A DNA stretch of 64,000 bases from Staphylococcus equorum (GCF_029024965.1 NZ_CP118982.1:930001-994000), one strand, 5' to 3'; counted from the first letter of the stretch, positions 31,924-42,562 are shown. Numbers and translations are program-made. Notes: a model not told the origin generated them from the sequence alone.

Positions 31924-33837
31924 ATGAAAAATTATATTTCACATAAGTTTATTGTATCTAGCTTTGCAATTGCACTAAGTGCTACATTAATTTCTAAGCC
32001 AACACAAGGGGCAGAGAAAGATCTAAATGAATACAATAAGAATACGACTATGAAGAATGCTGATTTAGACCATAAGCGTATCAATATATCAGATATAGAT
32101 AAAAATGTGCAAAATAGCACTCAGCTAGTAAATAATTCAAGTGAGAATGAAGTATCTTCAAATTCTGACCAAACTGATAATAAAACCAGTAGTGATGCTA
32201 TAACGATTTCATCATCCGAACAATCAAATGATAGTAACTCTAACGATAGTGAGCCAGACACTACTACTAACCCAGTTAAGTCAGATGAAGACAATCAATC
32301 ATCGGATTCAAACAATACAGGAGACAGTGACAACGGAACTGAAGAGAAACCATCATCGGAACAACCAAATGGCAGTGATTTGGACAATAGTGATTCAGAC
32401 ACTACTACTGAGCCTGAAAAGCCAGAAGAAGATAATCAATCATCAGGTTCTGACAAACCAGAAGATAATGCCGACGATTCAGAAGAGAAACCTAAACCAG
32501 AACAACCAAGTGAAGACGAAGACGATAATACAACAGAACCATCAAACCCTGATAATCCACAGGACGGTGGAGATGACTCAGAAGAGAAACCTAAACCAGA
32601 ACAACCAAGTGAAGACGAAGATGATAATACAACAGAACCATCAAACCCAAATAACCCACAAGGCGGCGGAAATGACTCAGAAGAGAAGCCTAAACCAGAA
32701 CAACCAAGTGAAGACGAGGATGATAATACAACAGAACCATCAAACCCAAATAACCCACAAGGCGGCGGAAATGACTCAGAAGAGAAGCCTAAACCAGAAC
32801 AGCCAAGTGAAGGTGGAGACGATAATACAACAGAACCGTCAAACCCCGATAACCCACAAGGTGGTGGAGATGACTCAGAAGAGAAACCTAAACCAGAACA
32901 ACCAGGAGAAAGTGGAGACGATAATACAACAGAACCGTCAAACCCCGATAACCCACAAGGTAGCGGTGATGACTCAGAAGAGAAACCTAAACCAGAACAA
33001 CCAAGTGAAGGCGGAGGAGATAACAATACAACAGACCCCCCGAAACCTAATAAACCACTGAGCCCCAACATACCATCTGGATCAAACCATCATAACCAGG
33101 GTAGTAAAAATAATATATCAGACAGTTCAGTGAATCATTCAAACTCGGGAAGTTCTCAAAATGAACACACATCTTCAAACAAATATAATGGTGAGAATCA
33201 AAATGCAAATAAGCAATATGCGCAATCAAATAAAAAGATAGCAGGCAGTAACAATAATGCTGTGACTTATGGAGATTTGAGTACAGAGAAAACAAGTCAA
33301 AATTCAAATCAAGGTGACAGCAGATTAGTTAATAGATTTAATCAAATGTCTCCAGGTTCTTTTAAATACAATCCTTTTATTTTGAACCAAGTTAAACAGC
33401 TTAATAATAATGTTGATAGTGTATCTGACAAAGATATTACTTCTATTATAAGACGTCAAAGTTTTTCAGATAATGCGTTTTTAAATGAGTTACAAAAGGG
33501 AACAAATTATTTTAAATTTCAATATTTTAACCCATTAAAATCAAGAGATTACTATAAAAATTTAGATAAGCAAGTTTTGGCATTGATTACTGGAGAAATA
33601 GGTTCTATGCCTGACTTAAAAACGCCAGAAAACAAAAGTGCCGCATCTGGTAAATATGAATATCATTCAAGTAGTGATGAAGAATCGACGCGTACAAACG
33701 ATAAGAAATCGAAAGACACAATTGATATTAAATTCGAACGGACATTATTTGCTTTAATCACTGCAATAACGATAATATTTATAGGTGTAGTGGTAGGATA
33801 TTTCGTTTATCTCAGAAACAAAAAAGTAAATGAATAG
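31924..33837 (+). CDS. sdrH: SdrH-like surface/membrane protein with repeat region
   Basis: 637 residues. A signal-peptide-like N terminus (about 1-35, ending ISKPTQGAE) leads into an acidic, Ser/Asn/Asp-rich segment. Next come about six 33-residue repeats (residues about 185-382, core DSEEKPKPEQPSE), then a less repetitive half (about 400-590). A single C-terminal membrane helix (TLFALITAITIIFIGVVVGY) with a short basic tail ends the protein. There is no LPXTG sorting signal, so it is membrane-anchored, as known for SdrH. Place (next to mroQ and agr) and architecture support the name; S. aureus SdrH is shorter. Its partner role with MroQ in agr activity is known only from S. aureus. Confidence 0.87.
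   Translation: MKNYISHKFIVSSFAIALSATLISKPTQGAEKDLNEYNKNTTMKNADLDHKRINISDIDKNVQNSTQLVNNSSENEVSSNSDQTDNKTSSDAITISSSEQSNDSNSNDSEPDTTTNPVKSDEDNQSSDSNNTGDSDNGTEEKPSSEQPNGSDLDNSDSDTTTEPEKPEEDNQSSGSDKPEDNADDSEEKPKPEQPSEDEDDNTTEPSNPDNPQDGGDDSEEKPKPEQPSEDEDDNTTEPSNPNNPQGGGNDSEEKPKPEQPSEDEDDNTTEPSNPNNPQGGGNDSEEKPKPEQPSEGGDDNTTEPSNPDNPQGGGDDSEEKPKPEQPGESGDDNTTEPSNPDNPQGSGDDSEEKPKPEQPSEGGGDNNTTDPPKPNKPLSPNIPSGSNHHNQGSKNNISDSSVNHSNSGSSQNEHTSSNKYNGENQNANKQYAQSNKKIAGSNNNAVTYGDLSTEKTSQNSNQGDSRLVNRFNQMSPGSFKYNPFILNQVKQLNNNVDSVSDKDITSIIRRQSFSDNAFLNELQKGTNYFKFQYFNPLKSRDYYKNLDKQVLALITGEIGSMPDLKTPENKSAASGKYEYHSSSDEESTRTNDKKSKDTIDIKFERTLFALITAITIIFIGVVVGYFVYLRNKKVNE
32476..33060 (+). repeat. 99-bp tandem repeats inside sdrH
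   Basis: Units start at 32476, 32575, 32674, 32773, 32872 and 32971, exactly 99 bases apart; the last is degenerate after 60 bases. Each encodes 33 residues rich in Glu, Asp, Pro and Lys. Open frames on the other strand and frame over this stretch are by-products of the repeats. Copy number probably varies between strains. Confidence 0.95.
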
Positions 33838-33870
33838 CTTTTGATATATAACGTTTCATAGACAAATAAA

Positions 33871-33912
33871 AAATGGAAGGACTCATGTAATAAACATTGA
33901 GTTCTTCCATTT
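33871..33912. terminator. Bidirectional terminator sdrH/mroQ
   Basis: aaatggaaggactca...tgagttcttccattt hairpin flanked by A- and T-runs, between the convergent sdrH and mroQ genes. Confidence 0.85.
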
Positions 33913-33935
33913 ATTTTATATAACTTAAAATTTAA

Positions 33936-34679
33936 TTAAAACATGAAGTTAAATATAAATGATGCAGATTCTTGTAGTTCTTTTATTTTTTCAGGACCAA
34001 AGTAAATTTGTACAATAGCGACAAAGCCATTTTGCATTATGTGTACTAGGATAGGTACCCATATACGTTTTGTATATACATACAATGCTGAGAAAATAAA
34101 GCCCATACCAAAATAGATGATAAAGAATGATGGGTCTGCATGTGCAGCACTAAAGATAATTGAACTCACAATTCCGGCAATGAGAAATTTAAAAGTTTTA
34201 TTACCTTTTAATATGTTGTATAACTCACCAAATATTACTTTTCTAAATACGAACTCTTCTAGAATAGGTCCTACAACTGAAATTAATATGATAAACATCG
34301 GGATTTCTTGTGCTATTTTCATCAATCTTTCCGTATTAGGGCTAGATTGAGGTGCGCCGAATACATACATATTTATCATTCCTGCAACAACTTGATAAAT
34401 CATAACAATCATATAACCTACGATTGCCCAAAGTATTACATACCTTTTCTTTTCTTTAGGTTGTAACTCTAGTTGGGTAGGATTGGCAATGAAAAAGTTT
34501 ATTAGTATGATGAGTAAAGTAGCTATAATAAACAAGATCACTTGTGTATAAATATTAGCAAAGAGGATTTCCTTGCCACTTAAATTGTTAAATAAGCCAG
34601 CCATTTGTAAGAAAATCGGACCAAACTGAGCAAGGCCATAAATAACTAATGTCAAAATGGACACCCATAAACGAGACAT
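33936..34679 (-). CDS. mroQ: CPBP-family membrane protease MroQ
   Basis: Polytopic intramembrane glutamic-type CAAX/bacteriocin-processing protease (ABI family), 247 residues with about six to seven membrane helices. The motif-1 glutamates Glu141-Glu142 and Arg146 are seen in EEFVFRK, and motif-2 His180 in FSAAHADP. In S. aureus MroQ takes part in maturing the agr pheromone from AgrD, and the gene lies beside sdrH and close to agr as here. Leftward, convergent with sdrH and divergent from groES. Confidence 0.92.
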   Translation of the reverse strand: MSRLWVSILTLVIYGLAQFGPIFLQMAGLFNNLSGKEILFANIYTQVILFIIATLLIILINFFIANPTQLELQPKEKKRYVILWAIVGYMIVMIYQVVAGMINMYVFGAPQSSPNTERLMKIAQEIPMFIILISVVGPILEEFVFRKVIFGELYNILKGNKTFKFLIAGIVSSIIFSAAHADPSFFIIYFGMGFIFSALYVYTKRIWVPILVHIMQNGFVAIVQIYFGPEKIKELQESASFIFNFMF

Positions 34680-34760
34680 AATGAACCTCCAAAAATTAGA
34701 ATATATTCTATTTTATCGCAAAATAGCTTTTCACACAAAATTTAGTGTAATGGTTTTAAC

Positions 34761-34826
34761 TTGAAATATTGACCAACTTTGATTATTATAGAAAGTGTAT
34801 TAGCACTCACAATGATTAAGTGCTAA
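34761..34826 (+). promoter_or_regulatory. groESL promoter with CIRCE and CtsR-type sites
   Basis: ttgaaa (34761-34766), 17 bases, then tattat (34784-34789) form a promoter. CIRCE follows at 34800-34826: ttagcactc-N9-aagtgctaa, one mismatch to the HrcA operator. A heptad pair attgacc-aac-tttgatt (34768-34784) resembles a CtsR operator with two mismatches and lies over the promoter. Dual HrcA/CtsR control of groESL is known in staphylococci. Confidence 0.85.
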
Positions 34827-34856
34827 AAATTTTAGTATTTTAAGGAGGAACAATCA

Positions 34857-35144
34857 ATGTTAAAGCCATTAGGTAACCGAGTAATTATTCAAAAAACAGA
34901 ACAAGAGCAAACAACTAAAAGTGGTATCGTTTTAACTGATAGCGCTAAAGAGAAATCAAATGAAGGTACGATAATTGCAGTAGGTGCAGGACGTATTTTA
35001 AAAGATGGTTCTCGAGTTGCTCCTGAAGTGAATGAAGGCGACAATGTTGTTTTCCAACAATTTGCTGGAACTGAAGTTAAGCGTGGAGACGACACATACT
35101 TAATCGTTAGCGAAGACGATATATTAGCAGTAATAGAAGAATAA
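34857..35144 (+). CDS. groES: Co-chaperonin GroES
   Basis: 95-residue lid of the GroEL chamber. Starts [13 protein letters not shown], has the mobile loop tract [15 protein letters not shown] (about residue 20-35) and ends with the conserved EDDILAVIE. Preceded by aaggagg and 57 bases upstream of groEL in one heat-shock operon. Confidence 0.98.
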   Translation: MLKPLGNRVIIQKTEQEQTTKSGIVLTDSAKEKSNEGTIIAVGAGRILKDGSRVAPEVNEGDNVVFQQFAGTEVKRGDDTYLIVSEDDILAVIEE

Positions 35145-35195
35145 TCAAAATTAAAACTAAAAAATATACAAATAATACGAACATCATGGAGGTAA

Positions 35196-36824
<1,629 letters not shown>

Positions 36825-36912
36825 AATAGCCCTCAAACGTTGATTTGAAGGCATTTAGTAATTGTGAATGACATAATTTTGACATAAAAATTTAAAATAA
36901 TTCTTTACTGAC

Positions 36913-36957
36913 GTCTTCCATTAAGTTACTTAACTTAGTGGAAGACTTCTTCTTTAT
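36913..36957 (+). terminator. groESL terminator
   Basis: gtcttccattaagtta-cttaacttagtggaagac hairpin followed by a T-rich stretch. Confidence 0.7.
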
Positions 36958-37024
36958 GATGAATGTTCTATAGTTTGATATACATATCTATAGAGACTAT
37001 ATTGTAACAAAGGAGGAATTTATT

Positions 37025-37663
37025 ATGTTAAAAGATATCAATGAAATTGTTGTCCCAGATAGTAAAATAATCCAAGAAGCACAAGAAGTAGTCCATGAAT
37101 ACGGTAATGAGTTAATATGGAACCATTCGAATAGAGTATATTTATTTGGTGAAGTTAAAGGCATGCAAGATAATTTGAAATATGATAAAGAGCTTTTATA
37201 TATGTGTTCGCTCTTCCATGATTTAGGGTTAACGAACCAATATAGTAGTGATGATCTGAGGTTTGAAGTAGACGGCGCAAATGCAGTCCGCCAATTTTTA
37301 GATACACACAATTATAACGACCAAGATTTACAACTTGCTTGGGATTCAATTGCATTACATACAACGATAGGTGTGGCTGAGCATAAAGAAAATAATGTTG
37401 CATTATTATATCACGGTGTTGGTATGGATGTTATGAGTGACAATTGGGACCAATATTCAGATGAAATTAGAAAAGCTATCGTAAATAAATTTCCTCGAGG
37501 TAATTTTAAAAAAGATGTATTAACAGCTTTTTATGAAGGCTTTAAGCATAAACCTGAAACAACTTTTGGTAATATTAAATCTGATGTGGTGAAATATTTT
37601 GAGCCAGAATACCCTCAAAATAATTTTTGTTCTTGTGTCCTACGCTCAAAATGGGATGATTAA
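37025..37663 (+). CDS. HD-domain phosphohydrolase-like protein
   Basis: 212 residues. Metal-binding HD-domain residues are visible: His in EYGNELIWNHSNRVYLF (about residue 40), the HD pair in CSLFHDLGLTNQY (about residue 64), and later His in SIALHTTIGVAEH (about residue 118). The branch resembles cyanamide-hydratase/Ddi2-like HD proteins, but substrate cannot be named from sequence. Monocistronic, with aaaggagg before the ATG. Confidence 0.8.
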   Translation: MLKDINEIVVPDSKIIQEAQEVVHEYGNELIWNHSNRVYLFGEVKGMQDNLKYDKELLYMCSLFHDLGLTNQYSSDDLRFEVDGANAVRQFLDTHNYNDQDLQLAWDSIALHTTIGVAEHKENNVALLYHGVGMDVMSDNWDQYSDEIRKAIVNKFPRGNFKKDVLTAFYEGFKHKPETTFGNIKSDVVKYFEPEYPQNNFCSCVLRSKWDD

Positions 37664-37892
37664 AAATACGCTGTACTTTAGTAATATTTAATCACTAAAT
37701 CTTAAAGTAAAAACAATTGAATTTGAAAGCGATATAGAGCACTATTTAACAGTAGTATTTAAATATTTTTAGTATAAAACGTATAAAGTGAGTAAAAACA
37801 ACTTATTGAGGGTAGAGAAAGTAAGCATAAATATTATTCACTACTTATAATTATTATTTATGTGAAGCTTTTTTAAGAAAGGGAGATTAACT

Positions 37893-38360
37893 ATGACAAA
37901 AAAATCAGTGTACGATGTGATTGATACAGGTATTAATTATTTAATATCAGATTATGACAAATGGAACATTGAAAGTATATTAGATAATGAAAGTGAACTC
38001 TTCCCTAATACGCTACATTGGCAATATGGACACGTGTTAACTATTTTTGAATCTGCGCTATCTTTAAGTGAACAAAATGAAGTCGACATCCAAAAATATA
38101 CGCGCTTATTTGGCTATGGTTCTAATCCAGCTGATTGGGGCGACGAAGATATCCCAAGTGTGGATGAAATTATCGAAAATTTAAAAACGTTACCTGAACG
38201 TGCCAAAAAATTAACTGACCAACAATTAGAAGTTGAATTAACTGAAACGATTGCTGGTTGTAGTACGTTAGATGAGTTGTTAATTTTAAATGCAATTCAT
38301 GTACCACTACATGCTGGTAAAATTGAAGAAATGGCACGTGTACTGAAACAGCAACGTTAA
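37893..38360 (+). CDS. DinB-superfamily (four-helix metal-binding) protein
   Basis: 155 residues, mostly helical. The pattern of DinB/YfiT proteins is seen: an early His in HWQYGHVLTIFESAL (about residue 43-57) and the late HVPLHAGKIEEM (about residue 136-147) that supply metal ligands. Some family members transfer bacillithiol, which staphylococci make; that function is only a possibility here. 229 bases separate it from the HD gene, and nothing was recognised in that gap. Ended by a bidirectional hairpin. Confidence 0.75.
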   Translation: MTKKSVYDVIDTGINYLISDYDKWNIESILDNESELFPNTLHWQYGHVLTIFESALSLSEQNEVDIQKYTRLFGYGSNPADWGDEDIPSVDEIIENLKTLPERAKKLTDQQLEVELTETIAGCSTLDELLILNAIHVPLHAGKIEEMARVLKQQR

Positions 38361-38366
38361 TATAAA

Positions 38367-38413
38367 TAAAAAGGATGAAATCACCGTTTATAAGCGATTT
38401 CATCCTTTTTATT
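38367..38413. terminator. Bidirectional terminator
   Basis: aaaaaggatgaaatc...gatttcatccttttt hairpin between convergent genes. Confidence 0.88.
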
Positions 38414-38420
38414 ATTTGTT

Positions 38421-39710
38421 TTAATTTTTTAGGTCTTCAATAGCTTTAGCGATAGAATCAAATACATGTGGAATGTCATCTTTTTCTACACAACTAAAAG
38501 CAATGCGAATGTCGGTTGAATTAAGGGCAATAATACCAATAGAGTATTTATTAATTAAGTGTTGGCGTAACTGTTCAGGGTCAACGTCTTTAACTTGTAA
38601 CGCCATAAAATAGCCTGAGTTAAAATCATAGGCTTGCCAGTATGATGTGTATTTCTCATCATATACAACAGATTTCGTTACTTCATATCTAGCTTGTAAC
38701 GTGTTGATATTGTGTTGAATTTCTTTATCAAAAGTTTCGTGATTTTCGAGCACGTATTTAACTGCACTTTGCGAAGGTAATGGGCCGCTTGAAATGTTAC
38801 TTCGAATTAATCCTTTGATTTTAGCTTCTAATACTTGTTTTGTTGTATCGTTTCCGACACCAAAACTGATGAAACCTACACGTAAGCCCCATGCAAAGAA
38901 TTCTTTTGTTGCACCATCTAAACGAATTGGTAATAAGTTATCTAAATGTAAATTCGTTAATGCTGTGAATAATGACTGTGTATAAACATCTTCGTAAAAG
39001 AGTCCGTAGTATGCATCGTCAACTAAAGCGATAACGTTTGTACCACGTTCTGCTAATGATTTTACTGCAGCGACGATAGTATGAACTTCATCTTTTGTTG
39101 GTGTATAACCAGTTGGATTATTTGGATAATTTAATATTAAAATGACTTTTTCTTTATTATAATTTTCTAGAGTATTAACTAAATTTTCTGTTGTAAAATG
39201 TCCAGCTTCGTCAAAAATATCATACGTTTCGATTTCAGCACTATGTCTTGTACTATAAACGAGTTTATAGTTGCCCCAATTATGCGTTGGGAGTAAGAGT
39301 GTATCACCACTATCGACGAACATGTCACCAACTAATGATAAGCCATGTGTTAAAGCATTAGTAAGGATTGGTCTTGTCATGTCTTTCGCATCTAAATCTG
39401 GGTTTTCTTTTAATGTTTTTTGTTGCCATAAATCACGAAGAGATTCTAAACCTTGTGGCGGAGCATAAGGGAAGATTTCATCTGGTTCTAAATAATCGAA
39501 GATGTCATTTAAAGTATTTGCGTACATCTTACTATCTTTATATGTTGCCATTCCTATCGTGGCATTATATTGTGTGGATTTTGCTTCCGCCGATTGAGAT
39601 AATATACCTTTCGGATAATACATTAATTTTCCTAGGTCGGAAAGCATGTCTGCAACTTCTGGATTTGATTTAGATAATTGCTCGTTTAAATCTAAAGCTA
39701 AAGGATTCAT
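38421..39710 (-). CDS. Class I/II aminotransferase
   Basis: 429-residue PLP-dependent aminotransferase, fold type I. PLP phosphate and ring contacts are seen in ILNYPNNPTGYTP (about residue 191-203) and VDDAYYGLF (about residue 228), and the Schiff-base lysine in GATKEFFAWGLRVGF (about residue 265-279). The substrate is not determinable; aspartate- and aromatic-aminotransferase-like members look alike. Leftward, monocistronic. Confidence 0.88.
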   Translation of the reverse strand: MNPLALDLNEQLSKSNPEVADMLSDLGKLMYYPKGILSQSAEAKSTQYNATIGMATYKDSKMYANTLNDIFDYLEPDEIFPYAPPQGLESLRDLWQQKTLKENPDLDAKDMTRPILTNALTHGLSLVGDMFVDSGDTLLLPTHNWGNYKLVYSTRHSAEIETYDIFDEAGHFTTENLVNTLENYNKEKVILILNYPNNPTGYTPTKDEVHTIVAAVKSLAERGTNVIALVDDAYYGLFYEDVYTQSLFTALTNLHLDNLLPIRLDGATKEFFAWGLRVGFISFGVGNDTTKQVLEAKIKGLIRSNISSGPLPSQSAVKYVLENHETFDKEIQHNINTLQARYEVTKSVVYDEKYTSYWQAYDFNSGYFMALQVKDVDPEQLRQHLINKYSIGIIALNSTDIRIAFSCVEKDDIPHVFDSIAKAIEDLKN

Positions 39711-39826
39711 AGTTGGTCAACCTCTCTTTACTTTTTCAATGATAACCTTATATTATCTTGAAATTGCTTAAAATTAAAGTCTTGTGACTGTTTTAGACAG
39801 AAAATTTCAAAATTTAGCCATTTATA

Positions 39827-39855
39827 CGAACACATGTTCTGTTTTGTGTTAGAAT
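39827..39855 (+). promoter_or_regulatory. LexA (SOS) box and promoter of the Fst-like peptide gene
   Basis: cgaacacatgttct (39827-39840) matches the Gram-positive LexA operator CGAACATATGTTCG at 12 of 14 positions, keeping both GAAC/GTTC half-sites. A -10 hexamer tagaat lies at 39850-39855, so LexA would cover the -35 region. The peptide gene begins 55 bases further on. SOS control is inferred. Confidence 0.7.
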
Positions 39856-39909
39856 ACGGATAGGCCATCAAAAATCCTACATGGCACTTTTTTCTGTGGG
39901 AGGTGTAGT

Positions 39910-40008
39910 ATGATAGCGTGGTGGCAAGAAATAATTACAACTTTATTAACAGGTAGCTTACTTGTTGTATTCCGTGTTTGGTTAGAGAGTAAATGGAAGG
40001 ACAAATAG
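39910..40008 (+). CDS. Fst/PepA1-like type I toxin peptide (32 residues)
   Basis: A 32-codon frame with gggaggtg before the ATG. It begins MIAWWQEIITTLLTG, has one hydrophobic helix of about 17 residues and ends VFRVWLESKWKDK. The arrangement G-x4-F-x2-W-L followed by a charged tail is that of the Fst superfamily of membrane-damaging type I toxins (PepA1 in S. aureus). Upstream, gccat...atggc (39864-39891) can fold a 5' hairpin near the ribosome binding site. Downstream is a strong bidirectional hairpin, as in par/Fst loci. An antisense antitoxin RNA on the minus strand is likely but was not resolved. Confidence 0.7.
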   Translation: MIAWWQEIITTLLTGSLLVVFRVWLESKWKDK

Positions 40009-40021
40009 GTGGCCTTACACA

Positions 40022-40058
40022 AAAAACCCCAAGTCTGATGACGCAGACTTGGGGTTGT
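40022..40058. terminator. Hairpin shared by toxin mRNA and possible antisense RNA
   Basis: aaccccaagtctg-atgacg-cagacttggggtt, 13 perfect pairs. On the minus strand six T follow. A possible minus-strand -10 (tatact, complement of 40060-40065) lies just outside, which would give a very short antisense RNA. The remaining 40066-40237 holds only the upstream region of the next small gene. Confidence 0.7.
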
Positions 40059-40237
40059 GTAGTATAATCCGTGGATACATTTACAATTTTATCATCATAG
40101 GTAATAGACTGCAAACAATATATTTAAATGTCAATCATAAAAGTAGTTACATAAGTATCAATAATTTTTCTGAAATGAATTGCTTTTAGAAATTAATGCC
40201 AAAGTTTGATACAATGATATTGTTTGAGGTGATGAGA

Positions 40238-40423
40238 GTGAAACATTTAACTAAAATATTTGTCATAATGGCAATGATATTACTCGTTGTAGGCTATTAT
40301 TTACAGGCTATTGGTCATGAAGATTCTGGTATTAAATTATTAATTGCTGCAATCATGTTTATGATTTGCGCTTTTATTGATCGTAATAATAAGCGTAAGA
40401 AAAAAGATAAACAAAATAAATAA
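40238..40423 (+). CDS. Small two-helix membrane protein
   Basis: 61 residues from the GTG at 40238 (gaggtg eight bases upstream); an ATG at 40196 in frame has no ribosome binding site and overlaps the promoter-like ttgatacaatgatat. Two hydrophobic helices (IFVIMAMILLVVGYYLQ and LLIAAIMFMICAFI) are joined by a short acidic loop, and a Lys/Arg-rich tail follows. Function unknown. It precedes the pmt operon by about 180 bases, in the same direction, but pmtR has its own promoter. Confidence 0.75.
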   Translation: MKHLTKIFVIMAMILLVVGYYLQAIGHEDSGIKLLIAAIMFMICAFIDRNNKRKKKDKQNK

Positions 40424-40542
40424 CATTGTTTAAACATGCTATAAGTGAGATGAAGCGATATGCAAAATCTTACTTATAGCTTTTTTATGTTAACTCGTCC
40501 TTTTCAATGAGTAATTATATGGATGTTTGAATACATTTATAC

Positions 40543-40583
40543 TTTACAAGTGTGTATACATTGTATATAGTGTGTATATACAG
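40543..40583 (+). promoter_or_regulatory. pmt promoter and operator
   Basis: tttaca (40543-40548), 17 bases and tatagt (40566-40571) form a promoter. Over the -10 lies a perfect inverted repeat gtatata-gtgtg-tatatac (40563-40581), with another tgtataca copy just upstream (40553-40560). This is the expected operator for the GntR-type repressor PmtR encoded directly downstream. Confidence 0.8.
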
Positions 40584-40601
40584 TTGTAAGGGAGGACGTC
40601 C

Positions 40602-40982
40602 ATGAAAATACTTTTGAAAAATAGTGGTGAACAGCCAATCTATGAACAGATTAAGCAACAAATCAAAGAAAATATTTTAAAAGGATACGTTGCTCCTGGT
40701 GAACACTTACCTTCGATGAGGGAATTAGCACATGATTTGAGCGTTAGTGTTATAACTACAAAGCGCGCATATGAAGATTTAGAAAAAGATGGTTTTGTCT
40801 TTACTATTAGAGGTAAGGGTACATATGTGAAAGAGCAAGATAGTTCAATTTTAAAAGAAAAACAGTTCATGGTGATTGAAACAATGGCTAAAACAATAAG
40901 CAAAGAAGCAAAAACCATAGGCATGCCACTTTCAGAATTACAAGAAATCTTAGAAATGATTTTTGAGGAGGACGATGAATGA
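40602..40982 (+). CDS. pmtR: GntR-family repressor of the pmt operon
   Basis: 126 residues, YtrA-like branch of GntR regulators: winged helix in residues about 8-75 (PIYEQIKQQIKENILKGYV, LPSMRELAHDLSVS), then a short helical dimerisation tail rather than a large effector domain. In S. aureus PmtR represses pmtABCD and is relieved by phenol-soluble modulins. Overlaps pmtA by four bases (atga). Confidence 0.9.
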   Translation: MKILLKNSGEQPIYEQIKQQIKENILKGYVAPGEHLPSMRELAHDLSVSVITTKRAYEDLEKDGFVFTIRGKGTYVKEQDSSILKEKQFMVIETMAKTISKEAKTIGMPLSELQEILEMIFEEDDE

Positions 40983-41863
40983 ACGCAATCGAATTAAATG
41001 CTGTAAATTATCAGTATAAAGAATTCAAGTTAAATGATATTAGTTTTCGTGTTCCTCAAGGATTTATAACTGGATTTATTGGCGCAAATGGTGTTGGTAA
41101 AACGACCATTATTAGAATGATTATGGATTTAATTGAGCCTGATGGCGGAGATGTTTTAATTTTTAATCAAAAAATGAAAGCGCACCCTGAAGCTATTAAA
41201 AATAAAATTGGTTTCGTTTATTCCGAATTGTACCTCAATGATAAATGGAATATCCAAAAAATTGAACAGTATGTTTCACCATTTTATAGTACATGGGACC
41301 ATCAGTTATTTACATATTATCTTGAAAAATTTGATTTACCTTATAAACGCAAAATCAAAACATTCTCAACTGGTATGAAGATGAAGTTGTCTATTGCTAT
41401 TGCTTTTAGCCATCATGCTGAATTGTTTATCTTAGATGAGCCAACATCAGGGTTAGATCCAATCGTTCGAAATGAAGTTTTGGATGTAATCCAAAAAGAA
41501 CTCATTGATGAAAATAAAACAGTATTTATTTCCACTCATATCATTTCCGATTTAGAAAAAATCGCTGATTACTTAGTGTATTTAAAAGATGGTGAAATTG
41601 TACTAAATCAATTTTTGGATGACATTTTGAATAGATTCAAAGTAGTTAAAGGTGACATGCAGCAATTGGATGAAGAATTAATTCAATTAACACACTATAT
41701 AGAAGAAAACAAAACAGGATATATCGCCCTTACAGAACATGCTAATATATTTAATGAAATTTTTGGAAACAAGATTGCAATAACTAAGCCAACGATTGAA
41801 GATTTAATGGTTTACCTTGAAAAAGGAACCCAGAAGACTGAACAAAAAAATTATGAGACTTAA
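40979..41863 (+). CDS. pmtA: Phenol-soluble modulin exporter, ATPase PmtA
   Basis: ABC ATPase of 294 residues: Walker A GANGVGKTT (about residue 37-45), signature FSTGMKMKL (about residue 131), Walker B LFILDEPTSGLDP (about residue 149). The C-terminal 70 residues beyond the ATPase core are extra. Pairs with PmtB in the two-ATPase/two-permease exporter that secretes PSMs and gives immunity to them. Confidence 0.92.
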   Translation: MNAIELNAVNYQYKEFKLNDISFRVPQGFITGFIGANGVGKTTIIRMIMDLIEPDGGDVLIFNQKMKAHPEAIKNKIGFVYSELYLNDKWNIQKIEQYVSPFYSTWDHQLFTYYLEKFDLPYKRKIKTFSTGMKMKLSIAIAFSHHAELFILDEPTSGLDPIVRNEVLDVIQKELIDENKTVFISTHIISDLEKIADYLVYLKDGEIVLNQFLDDILNRFKVVKGDMQQLDEELIQLTHYIEENKTGYIALTEHANIFNEIFGNKIAITKPTIEDLMVYLEKGTQKTEQKNYET

Positions 41864-41879
41864 CAACTGGGGGCATTAG

Positions 41880-42542
41880 ATGAAAAATTTACTTATTAGA
41901 AATTTAAAATTACGTAAATGGACAATCGTAATATATGCAATGTTATTATTGTTTTCTCCACTGCAATTAATCATAATACCTAATAGTATTTTTACTAATG
42001 CGTTATATTCTGCAGTTGCGATGATATTACTTTTTGTTTCTATACTAGATTCTGGTCATGTTTTTCGTTTTAATAGTAAGCTTGGGCACAGAATGGCTTA
42101 TGACTTTTTTGGCAGTTTACCAGTTTCTAAAAAGTCGTTATTGAATGCTAATTATTTAACAGTTATTATTTTTACATTAGTTGGGGCAGCAATATTATCT
42201 TTATATACTATGCCGAATTCTCATGTATCAACGAGTAATATTGATTTTAACATTTCAATGCCATTTTCATACATTGCGGTAAATTTCTTTGCAGTACCTA
42301 TAGCTTTCAAAAAATATACAGAACAAAAATCTGATTACATTTCTTATATAATTTATTTACTTACAATGGTTATTTTAATACCTGTCATAATCGTGCTACT
42401 TGTAGTTGGAATATGTACATTATTTAATTATAGTCTGGGTATATTAAATTATTTTGAAACTATTTTTAATTATGGATTTTTAACTTTAAGTATTTTTTGC
42501 TTTGTAGCTAGCTACATCATTCAATATAAAAAATTAATTTAA
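41880..42542 (+). CDS. pmtB: Phenol-soluble modulin exporter, membrane subunit PmtB
   Basis: 220 residues with six hydrophobic segments and no long soluble loop, starting MKNLLIRNLKLRKWTIV. Lies between the two ATPase genes pmtA (16 bases) and pmtC (20 bases), exactly the known pmtRABCD order. Sequence alone would only say ABC permease; the operon gives the name. Confidence 0.88.
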   Translation: MKNLLIRNLKLRKWTIVIYAMLLLFSPLQLIIIPNSIFTNALYSAVAMILLFVSILDSGHVFRFNSKLGHRMAYDFFGSLPVSKKSLLNANYLTVIIFTLVGAAILSLYTMPNSHVSTSNIDFNISMPFSYIAVNFFAVPIAFKKYTEQKSDYISYIIYLLTMVILIPVIIVLLVVGICTLFNYSLGILNYFETIFNYGFLTLSIFCFVASYIIQYKKLI

Positions 42543-42562
42543 TAATAAAAGGAGGCGCATTT

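Noticed and set aside
32228..33071. Long open frames of 277 and 211 codons in other frames of the sdrH region
   Set aside because: Their 33-residue periodicity is produced by the 99-bp DNA repeats; the sdrH frame has the signal sequence, start site and membrane anchor.
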